In this document: piece after piece, positions 25,582-38,440 of the stretch
How the letters are laid out: every line of letters begins with the position of its first letter
How positions within the stretch are numbered: position 1 is the stretch's first letter
From: Linanthus parryae
Lineage: Eukaryota > Streptophyta > Magnoliopsida > Ericales > Polemoniaceae
DNA: 64,000 nucleotides
Assembly (NCBI GenBank): GCA_023055425.1
Contig: JALGPY010000003.1
Span: 74,313,491-74,377,490 of the forward strand
Direction of reading: 5' to 3'
Made by a program: the position numbers and the translations under genes
Notes under the pieces: model-generated
What the model was told of the DNA's origin: nothing
Database searches by the model: none
Seen by the model: the letters and a program-made list of their open reading frames with translations, nothing else

Positions 25582-27001
25582 TGTTGGAATAGATGTCCTA
25601 GAGGCAATCTAGTTTAGTCTGAATTCATTTTTGCTAGAAAATTAATTGTATTATTTATTGGATATTTAATATAATGAAGTCCTTAGATTCACAATTCCGT
25701 TGTTTATCTTAAATATCCCTAGTCCAGTATAATGATTAATGGGACAATCATCTATAGGCTAGTATGGGGTTGGATTGATATGGAGATATCATGATCCAAC
25801 ACATGGGTGTGCATTAAGGGTAATGGCGTACCAGATTGACCCATATCCGAGAAGGCTACATACATGTTATGTTAAGTCACAAGTGCTTCTCGTGGTGCAA
25901 TTGTATTGTCATCCTTAGACTTGAAGTCACTAGATATTATAGTTGTGGATTATTGTGATTTTGGTAGCGTTAAACGCTACACCGTAACTGGGTAGTTATA
26001 AAGGCGTGTACCGGATACAATAAGAAGCAAGCTTAGAGATCGTAGTGGACGTAGATAGAATTTGTCCCTCCCACATAACGGGAGCAAATATCCTAGGCCA
26101 CTCGAGAGATAGTGCTTATAGAATGTCTGGCCAGACTCAAATAAATCAATATAGGATATTGATGTTATTTGCACGAATAAGGCTATTCCCATGGATCGAG
26201 AAACTATTGATTGGATATACGAGTGTGACTTGTATGTCTCGTGTCCGATCCGGATATAGAGACAAAGGGATGTGACAATTACTTGTACAAGGTTTGTCGG
26301 ATGACTATTCTATTAGTTGGCTAGAATGGATGTTTTGCTAGAAACCGCTCCATATTAGCAAATTATTGCTACCAACTAGATAGAACCTATGGGGTCACAC
26401 GCTATATAGAGTTGAACTAAATTTGAGAATTAATTAATAGGATTCATTAATTAGAAGGATCACTTTGCAACACCTTGCAAACTTAGTAGGACTAATTTGC
26501 AAGGAAGGGACTAAACCGAATTCTAGTAGGACTAGAATGGGTCCTTTAGGTAGTTGGCAAGGATTTTTGGACTATATAAAGGATGCTTCTTCCTTCCCTC
26601 CCACACTTATGAGCTCTTAGTTCATAAATTGAGTGGGAGAGAACAAAAGGAGAGAGAGCAAGCAAGCAAGAGGGACCCGTCGCTTCCTTTCCGCCGCCCC
26701 ATCCCTTCGGCCCAAACAAGGAGGCCGAACCTCCTTGTTTCCTCGCGTTGTGTGATTTCTTCTTCCTCTTCCTCCATTCCGGGATAGCACAAAGGAGTAG
26801 GAAGATCTAGAATTCAACTCTAGGCGTGGATCAACTATAGACAACGTGACACAATTCACGTTACAAGTCATCACAGGAGAAACCCTAAAGTGTGTAACTT
26901 GATTTCTTCCTTTACCATCGTTATGTCTCTTGACTTGTGATCCTTGGTGGGTATGGATTATATATTTTTTTCCGCTGCGTATCCATGATCAAAACCCTAC
27001 A
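25582..27001 (+). repeat. 5' LTR of copia element A
   Basis: TGTTGGAATAG to AACCCTACA, 1420 bp. It contains a TATA box at 26573 and a GC-rich part near 26690-26740. It is followed directly by the primer-binding site. Confidence 0.95.
26573..26580 (+). promoter_or_regulatory. TATA box in the 5' LTR of element A
   Basis: TATATAAA occurs in the LTR about 430 bp before its end, at the same place in the 3' LTR (35157-35164). This is the expected retrotransposon promoter; activity is inferred. Confidence 0.65.
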
Positions 27002-27002
27002 G

Positions 27003-27016
27003 TGGTATCAGAGCCA
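27003..27016 (+). promoter_or_regulatory. Primer-binding site of element A
   Basis: TGGTATCAGAGCCA begins two bases after the LTR end and is complementary to the 3' end of initiator methionine tRNA, the usual primer of plant copia elements. Confidence 0.9.
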
Positions 27017-30000
27017 CATGTCGTAGAGCATAAACGTGGTTTATGTGTTACGTTTTGATAGTTTTACACTTTAAATTTATTGTTTATCGCGTAAAACAAA
27101 GACAAATCAAGCATATGATGCAATTTGTGAATAAACAATCATAACAAGACCTAATTTTTGCATTGGATGCATGAATTAGTGAGTTTGAGAAATTTTAGGA
27201 TCTTAGATCTAGGGTTCGGGCATCCTATGGAAAGAAGGAGTTCTTCCCATACAAGGAAACAACCAAACTTGGGCACCAAGCAAGGGAGTTGTTTTGGAAA
27301 CAACTCCCAAAGGAGGTTCGGCCCCCTAGGGGACCGCCCCTCCTTGCTTGCCGCCCAAGCAAGGCACGGCCTAGGGGCCGGGGCAGCCCTAGCCCGCAGC
27401 CTAGCCGCGTGGGCTAGGGGCCGGCCGGCCCTAGGCCATTGCGGTTCTCTTTTTGGGCCCTGGCAATTCGATTGTTGGGCCCTATGGACCGTTTTAACCC
27501 TAGAAAATCCTAAAATCAATTAAAATTGACCAAGCGCATTAAAATTGGATTTTAACTGTTTATGTGCAAATCGCATGGTGATTGGATTTGGCCGTAGGAT
27601 GTGGTTTGATGTGAATGTTTAATTTTGTGGTTTGGTTTACGACCTGCGAGCTGATCAATTAATTGTAATAATTAATTAAGGTTTTATGGCCTGCGAGCCA
27701 TTTTTCTCTCAACTTGTGAGATTTATTTTATTTATTATAGTTGTTAGCTAGTGCTAGATATAGTAGATTGTTAGCCAAGATTGAAGAAAAGAAGCCCAAA
27801 GCCAAAGGAAGCCACAAAAGATGGAGCATGGAGCATTCCACATGTAATACTCCGTATTTTTCGTAGGGATATTTTAGTAATTTTAACGGGTGAGAAAATT
27901 TACGCGCGCGCTTTCGCTTAAATATTTATCAACAATTCTAGCAAGTGTTATGCGAAATTTTTCTTTTTGTTTATTTTCCCTAACACCCTATTTTTTTCAA
28001 CCCAAATTTGTTGCTTTTTCACAAATTATACTAGCAAAATCATTTATATAATTTTTTTCCCACTCTTCAATTTGGTACACCAAAACACTTTAAAATTTCC
28101 TCCTATCTTCTCCAACACAACTCTTCCATCTTCACCATAAGCTTCTCCCATAAGATTTCTTCCAATCTTCCCCAATAAGACTCTTCAATCTTCTCCCATA
28201 CACCACCATAAACTTCTCCTACAAGCTTTGACTTCCTTCCTCCACACTACTCTTCTCCTATAAATCATCCCCCCTATTCCTCCTTCTTCCCCATCATCTT
28301 TAATCACCAACACCACCATTGCCACCTTCATCACCACCAACAGCCCCAGCCACTCTCTCTTATCTCCCTCTGTCTCTTACTTTCTGTGCTGCAGAACCGC
28401 ACAGAAACAGCAGCAACAGCTGCAGTTGCAGTGGCCACCCCCTACCGCCGCCGCTGCCACCATCGGGGAAGACAACCCGAACCACCCCAACCTCTCTGTT
28501 TCTTCTTCCTTTCTCGATCACTTGAACTCACAAGTACCGGAACCAGAGGTTTTGGATTTTCCCTGAGTTGGCTTTATTTACCCTTATTGGGTTGGTTTGG
28601 CCCTTAGTTGGCCCGGCTCTTTGCCTTATTGGCTAGGGTCCCATCTAGTACTACTCTTATGGACTTACGATCCATTAGAGGGTGTCGCCACTTAAGGTCT
28701 AGTATGGTTTATTTAAGTAGGGGCGGGAGAGGTTCTCCACAACGCCAGGCACGGAGGAAAGGTTTTCTCTCTCGTTGTCGTCCTACACGAGAAGGTTTCC
28801 CAGGGAAAGCTTTTCCCAACCCTCGATATGGATAACCGATCAGAGGACTGTTCTTAGCAATTCTGGGTACTGTGAGCAATAACTAATTTTGAAAGCTGAT
28901 TTTTATCGGGATGAATGTTACTGGTATTACTGTTTATTCTGCTGCAAACTCTGATAAATGTTTTACTCGCATCATATGACTTGTTTTAACTCGTAACTAT
29001 GCAATATATTTCATCTTTCTCGTTTTACACGCTAAGGTGTATCTCACTCAGCATTTCAAGCTGACTTTGGAAACTGCGGTTCTTGTTTTTCTTCCCACCG
29101 CAGGTCTAGGAGATGGACTGTAAAATAGAAGGGGCGCGAGACTCATCTAGAGTATGGAGAACCCCAGTAGTTTATCTAATAATGTTCGATAATTTTTGTG
29201 TAATAGCTTGTGTAATAGTATCACCTCTTGCGTAATACTCTAATTTTGGTGTTTAATAATATGAATAAATGTTGTGAAATGTATTGCTTTTGATCTCCGC
29301 CGCTTCTATTAAGCATCACCTTTCCGGTCTTGTCCCGAGCCGGATAAGGGGGTTGTTGCACCACATGACTATGAAGGATGGACCAAAAGATGAAGACGCA
29401 TGGAGATGTGTTTGCTTTTAGGGTTCATAGATAATTCCATTGGCTTGGAATTATCTTAGTCTAGAAAAGGCCATATTCACATCACGTTTTATTTTGCTTT
29501 GTGGTTGTTTATTTTATTGTCTTACTATTTTGTGGTTGGTGTATGGATGATGCATGCAATTAGGATAATAAGATAATTAGACAACCCGGATCTATTATTT
29601 GGAGTTTTGCCCAAACTCAAATAGATAGATTAGTTGATATTGATCAACAAAAACAATTAAAATTGAATTGAAAAAATCCCTCAAAATTCAAATATTGTGT
29701 TCTTGCCTTCTCGTTATTTGAACACTCATTATCATCATGATTTCTCAATTTCGTGCGTGCCAAAGCATGGCGACTTGGTTCATAATGATGGAATGTGATT
29801 GCACAAACAAGTAATGTGCAATTGTTTAAATAAGAGGTTGAACACAACTAGGCTGTTAATATGATTAAAACCTAGAGGCAATCAATTGGGATTATCCATG
29901 TGGATGGATAAATAAGGAGTTATTTTCCCAATTGAACCAAGAATTGCATAGAAGATGCAATTGGAATTGTTCCTACCTAAAGTAGTCAAATTATGGGTGA

Positions 30001-30204
30001 CTTGCCAAAGCAAGCTAATAAGGAGATGACATGGATCTTGGCCCACTAGAAAATATAAGGATATTTTCCGCATTAATATCTTGAGGGTTATTAATCCGTA
30101 GAAAAATAGTGGGAGCTATATTTGATAAACTAGCCATTATTGAATATAGTCAAAGAATCCGCAAATACTAAAACTTGCGTATTTTCCTTTTTGTAGAATT
30201 CCAA
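27017..30204 (+). other. Long leader of element A, GC-rich block, interrupted by a solo LTR
   Basis: Without the solo LTR (27843-29360) the leader is about 1.67 kb. A GC-rich block (about 27290-27480) is full of GGCC, CCTAGGGG and CGGCC words and opens long chance frames on both strands. The same block recurs in the leaders of B, C and D. No protein is recognised. Confidence 0.75.
27843..29360 (+). mobile_element. Gypsy-type solo LTR inside the leader of element A
   Basis: 1518 bp from TGTAATACTCCG to GGTTGTTGCA, flanked by a perfect 5-bp duplication CCACA (27838-27842 and 29361-29365). Removing it restores the leader seen in element B. The TGTAAYACYCCG start is typical of plant gypsy LTRs. 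No internal genes are present, so it is a solo LTR left by LTR-LTR recombination. Confidence 0.85.
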
Positions 30205-30892
30205 ATGGCAAACAACTCATCGAGTTCACAACATTCTACGATCTGTCCTTGAGAAGGACAATCTCTCTGGAACCAACTTCCTTGATTGGTACAGAAACTT
30301 GAGAATCGTTCTCAAGCAAGAGAAGAAACTGTACGCAATAGAGGAGCAAGTTCCAGCAGGTCCAGAGAACCAAACACCTGCAGCCCTAAAGGCGTATCAA
30401 AAGCGTGTTGATGACGCTAATGATGCGGCCTGCCTCATGCTATGCACCATGACTTCTGAGCTTCAGAAGCAACACGAAAACATGAATGTTGTCGATATGA
30501 TCGAGAATCTGAAGCAGCTCTTCCAAGAGCAGGCAAGGGTTGAGAGGTATGAGGTCTCTAAGGCACTGTTCAAATGTCATCTGGCAGAAGGGAACCCGGT
30601 GGGACCCCATGTACTCCGTATGATCGGGTACCTGGAGAATCTCGCCCGACTGGGGTTCGCGGTCGGCCAAGAGTTGGCAACCGATCTCGTGTTGCAATCG
30701 TTGCCCGAGAGTTATGGACAGTTCATCATGAACTATAGCATGAACGTGATCGTGAAACCACTGCCAGATTTGCTCAATATGTTGAGGACAGCTGAACAAA
30801 GCATCAACAAGGGTAAAGGCAAGGCCATTATGATGGTTCAGAAAGGAAAGGGCAAAAGGTTTGCCTCATCCTCCAAGGGAAAAGGCAAGTGA
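30205..30892 (+). pseudogene. Copia element A gag
   Basis: Starts at ATG 30205 (GCA AAC AAC). A one-base loss near 30230 shifts the frame; the long frame from 30299 then carries the gag signature: MLCTMTSELQKQHENMNVVD, QEQARVERYEVSKALFKC, GNPVGPHVLRMIGYLENLAR, LQSLPESYGQFIMNYSMN, and a lysine-glycine-rich tail. The frame ends with TGA at 30890-30892; the zinc knuckle follows in another frame at 30957. Confidence 0.9.
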
Positions 30893-30956
30893 GTTGCCAA
30901 GTCAAAGGAATCTGCCCTTAAGCCTGTTGGTGGCATTTCCAAAGGTGTGACTAAAG

Positions 30957-33900
30957 GTGTGTCACTACTGCAGTCAGCCTGGACACTGGAGGAGGAACTG
31001 CCCAAAATATCTGGAGGACAAGAGGCTTGGAATAGTGATTCCACCACCACCAGGTATTTTTGTTGTAGATGTCAATTTAACTGTCTCTACATCATGGGTA
31101 TTAGATACTGGATGTGGATCTCACATTTGTCGATATGTGCAGGATCTAAAGAGAAGTAGAAGATTGGCTAAAGGGGAGATAGATCTGCGCGCTGGGAATG
31201 GAGCAAAAGTTGCTGCGTTGGCCGTAGGCGTGTGCGGCTATCTCTGCCTTCAGGATTAGTTTTAGAATTAAATAATTGCTATTTTGTGCCTGCTATGAGC
31301 AGAAAAATTATTTCTATTTCTTGTTTAGACAAGGAATATTTTATTATTTCAATAAAGAACAGTTGTTGTTCCTTTTATTTGAATAATATTCACTATTTTA
31401 GTGCGCAATTATTTAATGGACTATATGTCCTTGGTCTAAGCAATCCTGTCTACAACATTAATACCAAGAGGATTAAAATAAATGATTTAAATCCTGCTTA
31501 CTTATGGAACTGTCGTTTAGGCCATATAAATAAGTAACGTGTATCTAGACTCCATAAGGATGGACTACTAGACTCATTTGATTTTGAATCATATGAGACA
31601 TGTGAGGCTTGTTTATTGGGAAAAATGACAAAGTCCCATTTCAATAAGAAAGGTGAGAGGACTAGTGAGCAATTGGCGCTCATACATACTGATGTGTGTG
31701 GGCAATTTGCCACGCCTGCCAGGGGTGGTTATGTCCACTTCATTACATTTACTGATGATTACAGTAGATATGGATTTGTGTACCTTATGAGGGCCAAATC
31801 CGAATCCTTTGAAATGTTCAAAGAATTCAAAAGTGAAGTAGAGAAGCAACTTGGCAAAAGTATCAAGGCTCTACGATCGGATCGTGGAGGAGAATACTTG
31901 AGCCAAGAGTTTGACGACTATCTTAGAGAGTGTGGGATCGTGTCCCAACTCACTCCACCCGGAACGCCACAATGGAATGGCGTGTCTGAGAGGAGGAATC
32001 GAACCCTATTCGATATGGTTCGATCTATGATGTTTCAAACCAATCTTCCATTATCATTTTGGGGCTATGCTCTATTACGTGCAGCTTTCACCATTAACCG
32101 TGTTCCATCCAAATCAGTCATGAAAACACCACATGAGATGTGGAGTGGGAGGCGTCCCACGCTGTCGTTCATGAAGATTTGGGGCTGAGATGTCTATGTA
32201 AAACGTTTACAATCAAACAAGCTAGGGCCAAATTCGAATAAGTGTAAATTTGTTGGTTACCCTAAGGAAACTAAGGGTTACTACTTCTACAATCCAACCG
32301 AGAATAAAGTGTTTGTTGCTCGGACCGGCGTGTTTCTAGAAAGAGAGTTTGTCTCTAAAGAAGCAAGTGGGAGGACTGTAGAACTTGAAGAGATTCTAGA
32401 ACCACAAATCACTGAACCGATTTTGGAACATGAACATGAACCACAAGCAATTTTGGAACAGCCTGTTCAGGTAACACAAGAGCTTCGTAGATCTAGTAGA
32501 GTGCGCCAGGAACCCGAGAGGTATGGACTTCTCGTGACCGATTCCGGTGACACGATGCTCATAGATGATGAGCCTACTACCTATGAAGAGGCCATGAAAG
32601 GGCCAGACTCTCAGAAGTGGCTAGAAGCCATGAGATCCGAGATTGAATCCATTTACACCAACAAAGTATGGACTTTGGTGGAACCACCCGAAGGGGCGCG
32701 ACCCATAGGGTGCAAGTGGGTCTTCAAGAAGAAGATCGACATGGATGGTAATGTGATTACCTATAAGGGCCGATTGGTGGCTAAAGGATTCAGACAGATT
32801 CATGGTATTGACTATGATGAAACCTTTTCACCAGTCGCTATGACCAAATCCATCTGAATCCTACTTGCAATTGCAGCATACTACGACTATGAGATTTGGA
32901 AGATGGATGTCAAAACAACATTCCTTTATGGGAATCTCCTCGAGGACGTGTATATGATACAGCCGGAGGGTTTTGAGGATCCAAAGTAAGCAAACAAAGT
33001 CTGTAAGCTGCAACGATCCATTTATGGATTGAAGCAAGCTTCTAGGAGTTGGAATCGACGTTTTGATGAAGTAGTCAAAGAGTTTGGCTTCATCAGATAC
33101 GAAGACGAGTCTTGTGTCTACAAGAAGGTTAGTGGGAGCTCTGTAGCTTTTCTGGTCTTGTATGTGGATGACATACTACTCATTGGAAACGACGTTCCCA
33201 TGTTGCAATCTGTTAAAGATTGGCTAGGGAAGTGTTTCTCAATGAAAGACTTAGGGGAAGCAGCTTATATACTCGGTATAAAGATCTATAGAGATAGATC
33301 TAAGAGGCTGCTACGCCTAAGTCAGAGTACATATATTGACAAGGTGTTGAAGCGGTTCAACATGCAAGATTCCAAGAAGGGATTCTTTCCCATGTCACAT
33401 GGAATCACTCTTTCGAAGTGTGGTTGTCCTTCCAATGAGATTGAGAAGGAACGCATGAGTAGAATTCCCTATGCCTCGGCCATAGGATCTATCATGTACG
33501 CCATATTATGTACTAGACCAGATGTGTCATATGCCTTGAGTATGACAATGAGATACCAATCCAATCTGGGTGAGAGTCACTGGATTGCAGTCAAGAGCAT
33601 CCTGAAGTACTTGAGAAGAACTAAGGATGCTTTCTTGATATTTGGCGGAGAGGAAGAGTTGCGTGTAAGGTGTTACACTGATGCAAGCTTCAAAACCGAC
33701 AGAGATGACTTTAGATCACAGTCGAGATATGTGTTTTGCCTGAATGGAGCAGCGGTGAGCTGGAAAAGTTCCAAGCAAGAGACGGTGGCTGATTCTACAA
33801 CAGAGGCTGAGTACATTGCTGCAAATGGCGCAGCAAAGGAAGCTGTTTGGATCAGAAAGTTTGTTTCTGAACTTGGTGTGGTTCCTAGCATTGCAGATCC

Positions 33901-34150
33901 AGTTGAGTTGTATTTTGACAACACTGGGGCGATCGCGCAATCAAAGGAACCCATGTCACACCAGAAATCCAAGCACGTGCTCAGGATGTTCCATCTAGTT
34001 CGATATATTATCGACAGAGGAGACGTTCGGATAAGCAAGATTCCTACATATGAGAATATGTCACATCCACTTAAAAAGCCGCTTGTGCAGTGGAAGCATG
34101 AAGGGCACACTAGGAGCATGGGCATACGAGATGCGTCAGATTGGCTATAG
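30957..34150 (+). pseudogene. Copia element A pol: zinc knuckle, protease, integrase, RT, RNase H
   Basis: The zinc knuckle CHYCSQPGHWRRNC begins near 30959. The protease site D-T-G is at 31104-31112. After a shift near 31240 one frame runs to 34150: integrase finger and core (IHTDVCGQF, FTDDYSRYGF, SDRGGEYLSQEF), linker, RT (YVDD at 33161-33172) and RNase H (CYTDASFKTDRDD, SWKSSKQETVADST). In-frame stops are at 31535, 32186, 32855 and 32987. Two of these are CGA to TGA and CAA to TAA against the relatives, as expected from decay of methylated C. Confidence 0.93.
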
Positions 34151-34164
34151 TGCAAGTGGGAGAC
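34151..34164 (+). promoter_or_regulatory. Polypurine tract of element A
   Basis: GCAAGTGGGAGAC stands immediately before the 3' LTR. The same tract occurs before the 3' LTRs of B, C, E and F. Confidence 0.8.
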
Positions 34165-35591
34165 TGTTGGAATAGATGCCCTAGAGGCAATCTAGTTTAG
34201 TATGAATTCATTTTGGCTAGAAAATTAATTGTATTATTTATTGGATATTTAATATAATGAAGTCCTTAAATTCACAATTGTGTTGTTTATCTTAAATATC
34301 CCTAGGACAGTATAATGATTAATGGGACAATCATCTATAGACTAGTATGGGGTTGGATTGATATGGAGATATCATGATCAAACACATGGGTGTGCATTAA
34401 GGGTAATGGCGCACCAGATTGACCCATCTACGAGAAGGATACATACATGTTATGTTAAGTCACAAGTGCTTCTCGTGGTGCAATGGTATTGTCATCCTTA
34501 GACTTGAAGTCACTAGATATTCTAGTTGTGGATTATTGTGATTTTGGTAGCGTTATACGCTACACCGTAACTGGGTAGTTATAAAGGCGTGTACCGGATA
34601 CAATAAGAAGCAAGCTTAGAGATCGTAGTGGACTTAGATAGAATTTGTCCCTCCCACATAACGGGATCAAATATCCTAGGCCACTCGAGGGATAGTGCTT
34701 ATAGAATGTCTGGCTAGACTCAAATAAATCAATATAGGATATTGATGTTATTTGCACGAATAAGGCTATTCCCATGGATCGAGAAACTATGGATTGGATA
34801 TACGAGTGTGACTTGTATGACTCGTGTCCAATCCGGATATAGAGACAAAGGGATGTGAAAATTACTTGTACAAGGTTTGTCGGATGACTATTCTATTAGT
34901 TGGCTAGAATGGATGTTTTGCTAGAAACCGCTCCATATTAGCGAATTGTTGCTACCAACTAGATAAAACCTATGGGGTCACACGCTATATAGAGTTGAAA
35001 TAGATTTGGGAATTAATTAATAGAATTAATTAATTAGAAGGATCACTTAGCAACACCTTGCAAACTTAGTAGGACTAATTTGCAAGGAAGGGACTAAACC
35101 GAATTCTAGTAGGACTTGAATGGGTCCTTTAGGTAGTTGGCAAGGATTTGTTGGACTATATAAAGGATGCCCTTTCCTTCCTTCCCACACTTATGAGCCT
35201 TTAGTTCATAACTTGAGTGGAAGAGAACAAAATGAGAGAGAGGAAGCAAGCAAGAGGGACCCGTCGCCCCCCTTGCCGCCGCCCCATCCCGTCGGCCCAA
35301 ACAAGGAGGCCGAACCTCCTTGTTTCCTCGCGTTGTGTGATTTCTTCTTCCTCTTCCTCCATTCCGAACTAGCACAAAGGAGTAGGAAGATCTAGAATTC
35401 AAATCTAGGCGTGGATCAACTATAGAGAACGTGACACAGTTCACGTTACAAGTCATCACAGGAGAAACCCTAAGGTGTGTAACTTGATTTCTTCCTTTAC
35501 CATCGTTATGTCTCTTGACTTGTGATCCTTGGAGGGTATTGCATGGATTATATTTGTTTTTCCGCTGCGTATCCATGATCAAAACCCTAAA
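34165..35591 (+). repeat. 3' LTR of copia element A
   Basis: TGTTGGAATAG to AACCCTAAA, 1427 bp; the last dinucleotide CA has changed to AA. The TATA box is at 35157-35164. Differences from the 5' LTR are few but present. Confidence 0.93.
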
Positions 35592-35596
35592 ATTAA

Positions 35597-36441
35597 TTAC
35601 CAAGTCTAGTTCAATCCATATGGCGTGTGACTCAATAGGTTTCTACTTAGTTGGTAGTAACTTTTACTAACATGGAGCGGTGTCTAGCAACACATCCATT
35701 CTACCCAACTAATAGAAATAGTCATCCGCATACCTTGTGCAAGTATTGTCTCATCCCTTTGTCTCTATATCTGGATTGGAAACGAGACATACAAGTCACA
35801 CTCGTATATCCAATCCATATTTTCTCTATCTTGGGAAAATCCTTATTCGTGAAAATAACATCAATGTCCCATATTGATTTATTTGAGTCTGGCCAGACAT
35901 TTTATAAGCACTATCCCTCGAGTGGCACGGATATTTGCTCTCGTTATGTGGGAGGGACAAATTCTATCTACATCACTACGATATCTAAGCTTGCTTCATA
36001 CTGTTTCCGATACGCGCCTTTATGACTACCCAGTCACGGTGTAGCGTTTGACGCTACCAAAACACAATATTCCACAACTAGATGATCTAGTGACTTCATG
36101 TCTAAGGATGACAATACCGTTTTCACCACGAGAAGCATTTGTGACTTTTACATAACAAGTATGTTGCCTTCTCGGAAATGGGTCAATCTAGTATGCTATT
36201 ACTCTTAGTGCATTCCCATGTGTTGGATCGTGATATCTCCATATCAATCCAACCCCATACTTGTCTGTAGATGATTGTCCCGTTAATCAATATAATGGAC
36301 TAGGGATATTTAAGATAAACAACACAATTGTAAATCTAATGACTTCACTATACTAAGTATCTCAATAAATAATACAATTAATATTATAGCCAATTACTAT
36401 TCATACTAAACTAGATTGCCTCTAGGGAATCTATTCCAACA
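35597..36441 (-). repeat. 5' LTR of copia element B, proximal part
   Basis: 845 bp continuing the LTR interrupted by A. On the minus strand it starts TGTTGGAATAGATTCCC at 36441. It matches bases of the B 3' LTR at 15677-16521. Confidence 0.92.
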
Positions 36442-36446
36442 CTTGA

Positions 36447-36905
36447 TGCCAAGTATATAAGCTGCATCCCCTAAGTCCTTCATTGCGAAACACTTCCCTA
36501 GCCAATCTTTAACAGATTGCAGGGTAGGAATGTCGTTTCCAGTGAGTAGTATGTCATCCACATACAAGATCAGAAACACAACAGAACTCCCACTAACCTT
36601 CCTGTAGACACAAGACTCATCTTCGTTCTTGGTGAAGCCAAACTCTTTGACCGCGTCATCAAAATGTCGATTCTAAGTCCTATAAGCTTTCTTCAATCCA
36701 TATAGACCACTGCAACTTACAGATGTTGTTTGCATGCTCTGGATCCTCAAAACCCTCTGGCAATGTCATGTACACATCCTCAAGGAGGTTTCCATACAGA
36801 AACACTATTTTGACCTCCATCTGTAAAATCTCATAGTCGTGATAAGCTACATTAGCAAGTAAGATTCGAATGGATTTTGTCAACGCGACTGGGGAAAAAG
36901 TTTCA
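36447..36905 (-). pseudogene. Copia element E pol, RT N-terminal part
   Basis: This continues E after the insertion of B. The minus strand encodes the RT start (MTKSIRILLANVAYHDYEIL, QMEVKIVFLYGNLLEDVY) to the VDD loop region with a broken frame near 36680. It ends abruptly where the LTR of C begins; the rest of E (gag, protease, integrase, 5' LTR) is missing. Confidence 0.85.
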
Positions 36906-36910
36906 TTATA

Positions 36911-38198
36911 GTGAAGTCCTTATATTACAGTTGTTCTTAATCTTAAATATCCATAGTCGTTTATATTTATTAACATGGGGGTTGGATTGATATGGAAATA
37001 TAAAATCCAGCACATGGGTATGCATTAGGAGTAATGTCATACCCGATTGACCCACCACGAGAAGGCTACATTAATTATGTTAACGTCACGAGTGCTTCTT
37101 GTTGGGACAATGGTATTGTGGTCCTTAGAATTGAAGTCACTAGATACTATAGTTGTGGAATATTATGTTTTGATATTGTTAAACACTACACTGTGACTGA
37201 GTAGCAATAAAGGCAGTAATCAGACATAATAGGAAGCAAGCTTAGATATGGTAGTGATGTAGAGAGGATTTGTCCCTCCCACATAACGGGAGCAAAAATC
37301 CACAGCCACTCGACGGGTAGAGATTATGGAATGTCTGACCAGACTCAGATAAATCAATATGGATATTGATGTTATCTGCATGGATAAGTCTATTCTTGGG
37401 ATCGAGAAACTATGGATTGGATATACGAGTGTGACATATATTTCTTGTGTTCAATCCGAATATAGAGACAAAGGGATAATACAATACAGTATCATTGGTC
37501 ACAAGGTTTGTCGGATCACTGACTGTTTCTATTAGTTGGGTAGCATAGATGTGTTGCTAGATATCGCTCCATGTTAGTAATTGTTACTACCAACTAAGTA
37601 GAAACCTATGGGGTCACACACCTTATGGATTAAACAGGACTTTGAGATTAATTAGTAGGACTAATTAATAAGAAGGATCAATACGCAACCACAAACGAAC
37701 TAAGTAGGCTAATTGGCAAGGTGGACTAATCTGTATATGGATATGATTAGTATTGGGGCAAACATGTAGTTAATAAGGAGTTATTAACTATATAAGGGAA
37801 TCCTATCTTATTTTCTCATAAGTTCAATAATTATTGAGTGAGAGAAAAAAGCAAGGAGAGAGCAAGAGACTAGGGCCAAACCCTAGGCGACTGCCCGCCC
37901 CTACCCGTCGGCCACAAAGAGGCGTCGACCACTTTGGTCCTCATTCTGCGTGATCTTCTTCTTCTCCTTCTTGGCGTGAGCTAGAAAAAAGAAGCAAGGA
38001 GGAATCCGGTGCAATCCTAGGTGGGGATACTTATGGAGACGTGGAAACAATTCTGCGTAAAGTGATTATTCAAACAAACAAGGTACACTTCAATTCTTCC
38101 TTTACTACGTTATGATAGCTGGTCCTGCGATTCATGATGGCTTTGAACGGAATATTTATTTTGTACTTCCACTGCGTAATTCGTATCAAAACCCTACA
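36911..38198 (+). repeat. 5' LTR of copia element C, start missing
   Basis: It begins within the TGAAGTCCTTA part, so about 100 bp of LTR start are absent compared with 54971. It ends AAACCCTACA, followed by the primer-binding site TGGTATCTGAGCCA at 38200-38213. The GC-rich part near 37880-37930 is shared with relatives. Confidence 0.88.
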
Positions 38199-38440
38199 GT
38201 GGTATCTGAGCCACATATCATAGCGCATAACGTAGTTTTATGTGTTACCGTTGCATTAGTTTTACACCATACTTGTTACTTTTTGCGTAAAAATGATATT
38301 GGCATAATGATGCAAACTGAATATGATTCAGTAGAAGATGAGCTAATTTTACATATTTTACTAAAATTAGCAAAATCCGTTCACATATGATGTGTCTTTT
38401 TGGGTTTTGAAAAGCTACGTTTTGGGCACAATTAAAAAAA

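Larger units (their letters stand above)
25582..35591 (+). mobile_element. Full-length Ty1/copia element A, inserted in the LTR of B
   Basis: The order is 5' LTR, Met-tRNA primer-binding site, long leader, gag, protease, integrase, RT, RNase H, polypurine tract, 3' LTR. The target-site duplication ATTAA is perfect (25577-25581 and 35592-35596). The LTRs have 1420 and 1427 bp and look closely similar, so this is the youngest copia here. A 1.5-kb gypsy-type solo LTR interrupts its leader. The pol frame has four stops and gag has frameshifts, so it is not autonomous. Confidence 0.95.
15110..36441 (-). mobile_element. Full-length Ty1/copia element B, itself interrupted by A and by a gypsy fragment
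   Basis: It has two 1412-bp LTRs (15110-16521; and 25015-25581 plus 35597-36441 once A is removed), a polypurine tract next to the 3' LTR, and a primer-binding site TGGTATCAGATCC next to the 5' LTR. Order on the minus strand is gag, protease, integrase, RT, RNase H, which is copia. It sits in RT of element E; the flanks CGTGA (15105-15109) and CTTGA (36442-36446) look like a target-site duplication with one change. Element A lies in its 5' LTR and a gypsy fragment in its gag. Several stops make it inactive. Confidence 0.93.

Noticed and set aside
27151..27523. 122- and 121-codon frames on opposite strands
   Set aside because: They are caused by the GC-rich block of the copia leader; the same block in other copies does not keep the frame.
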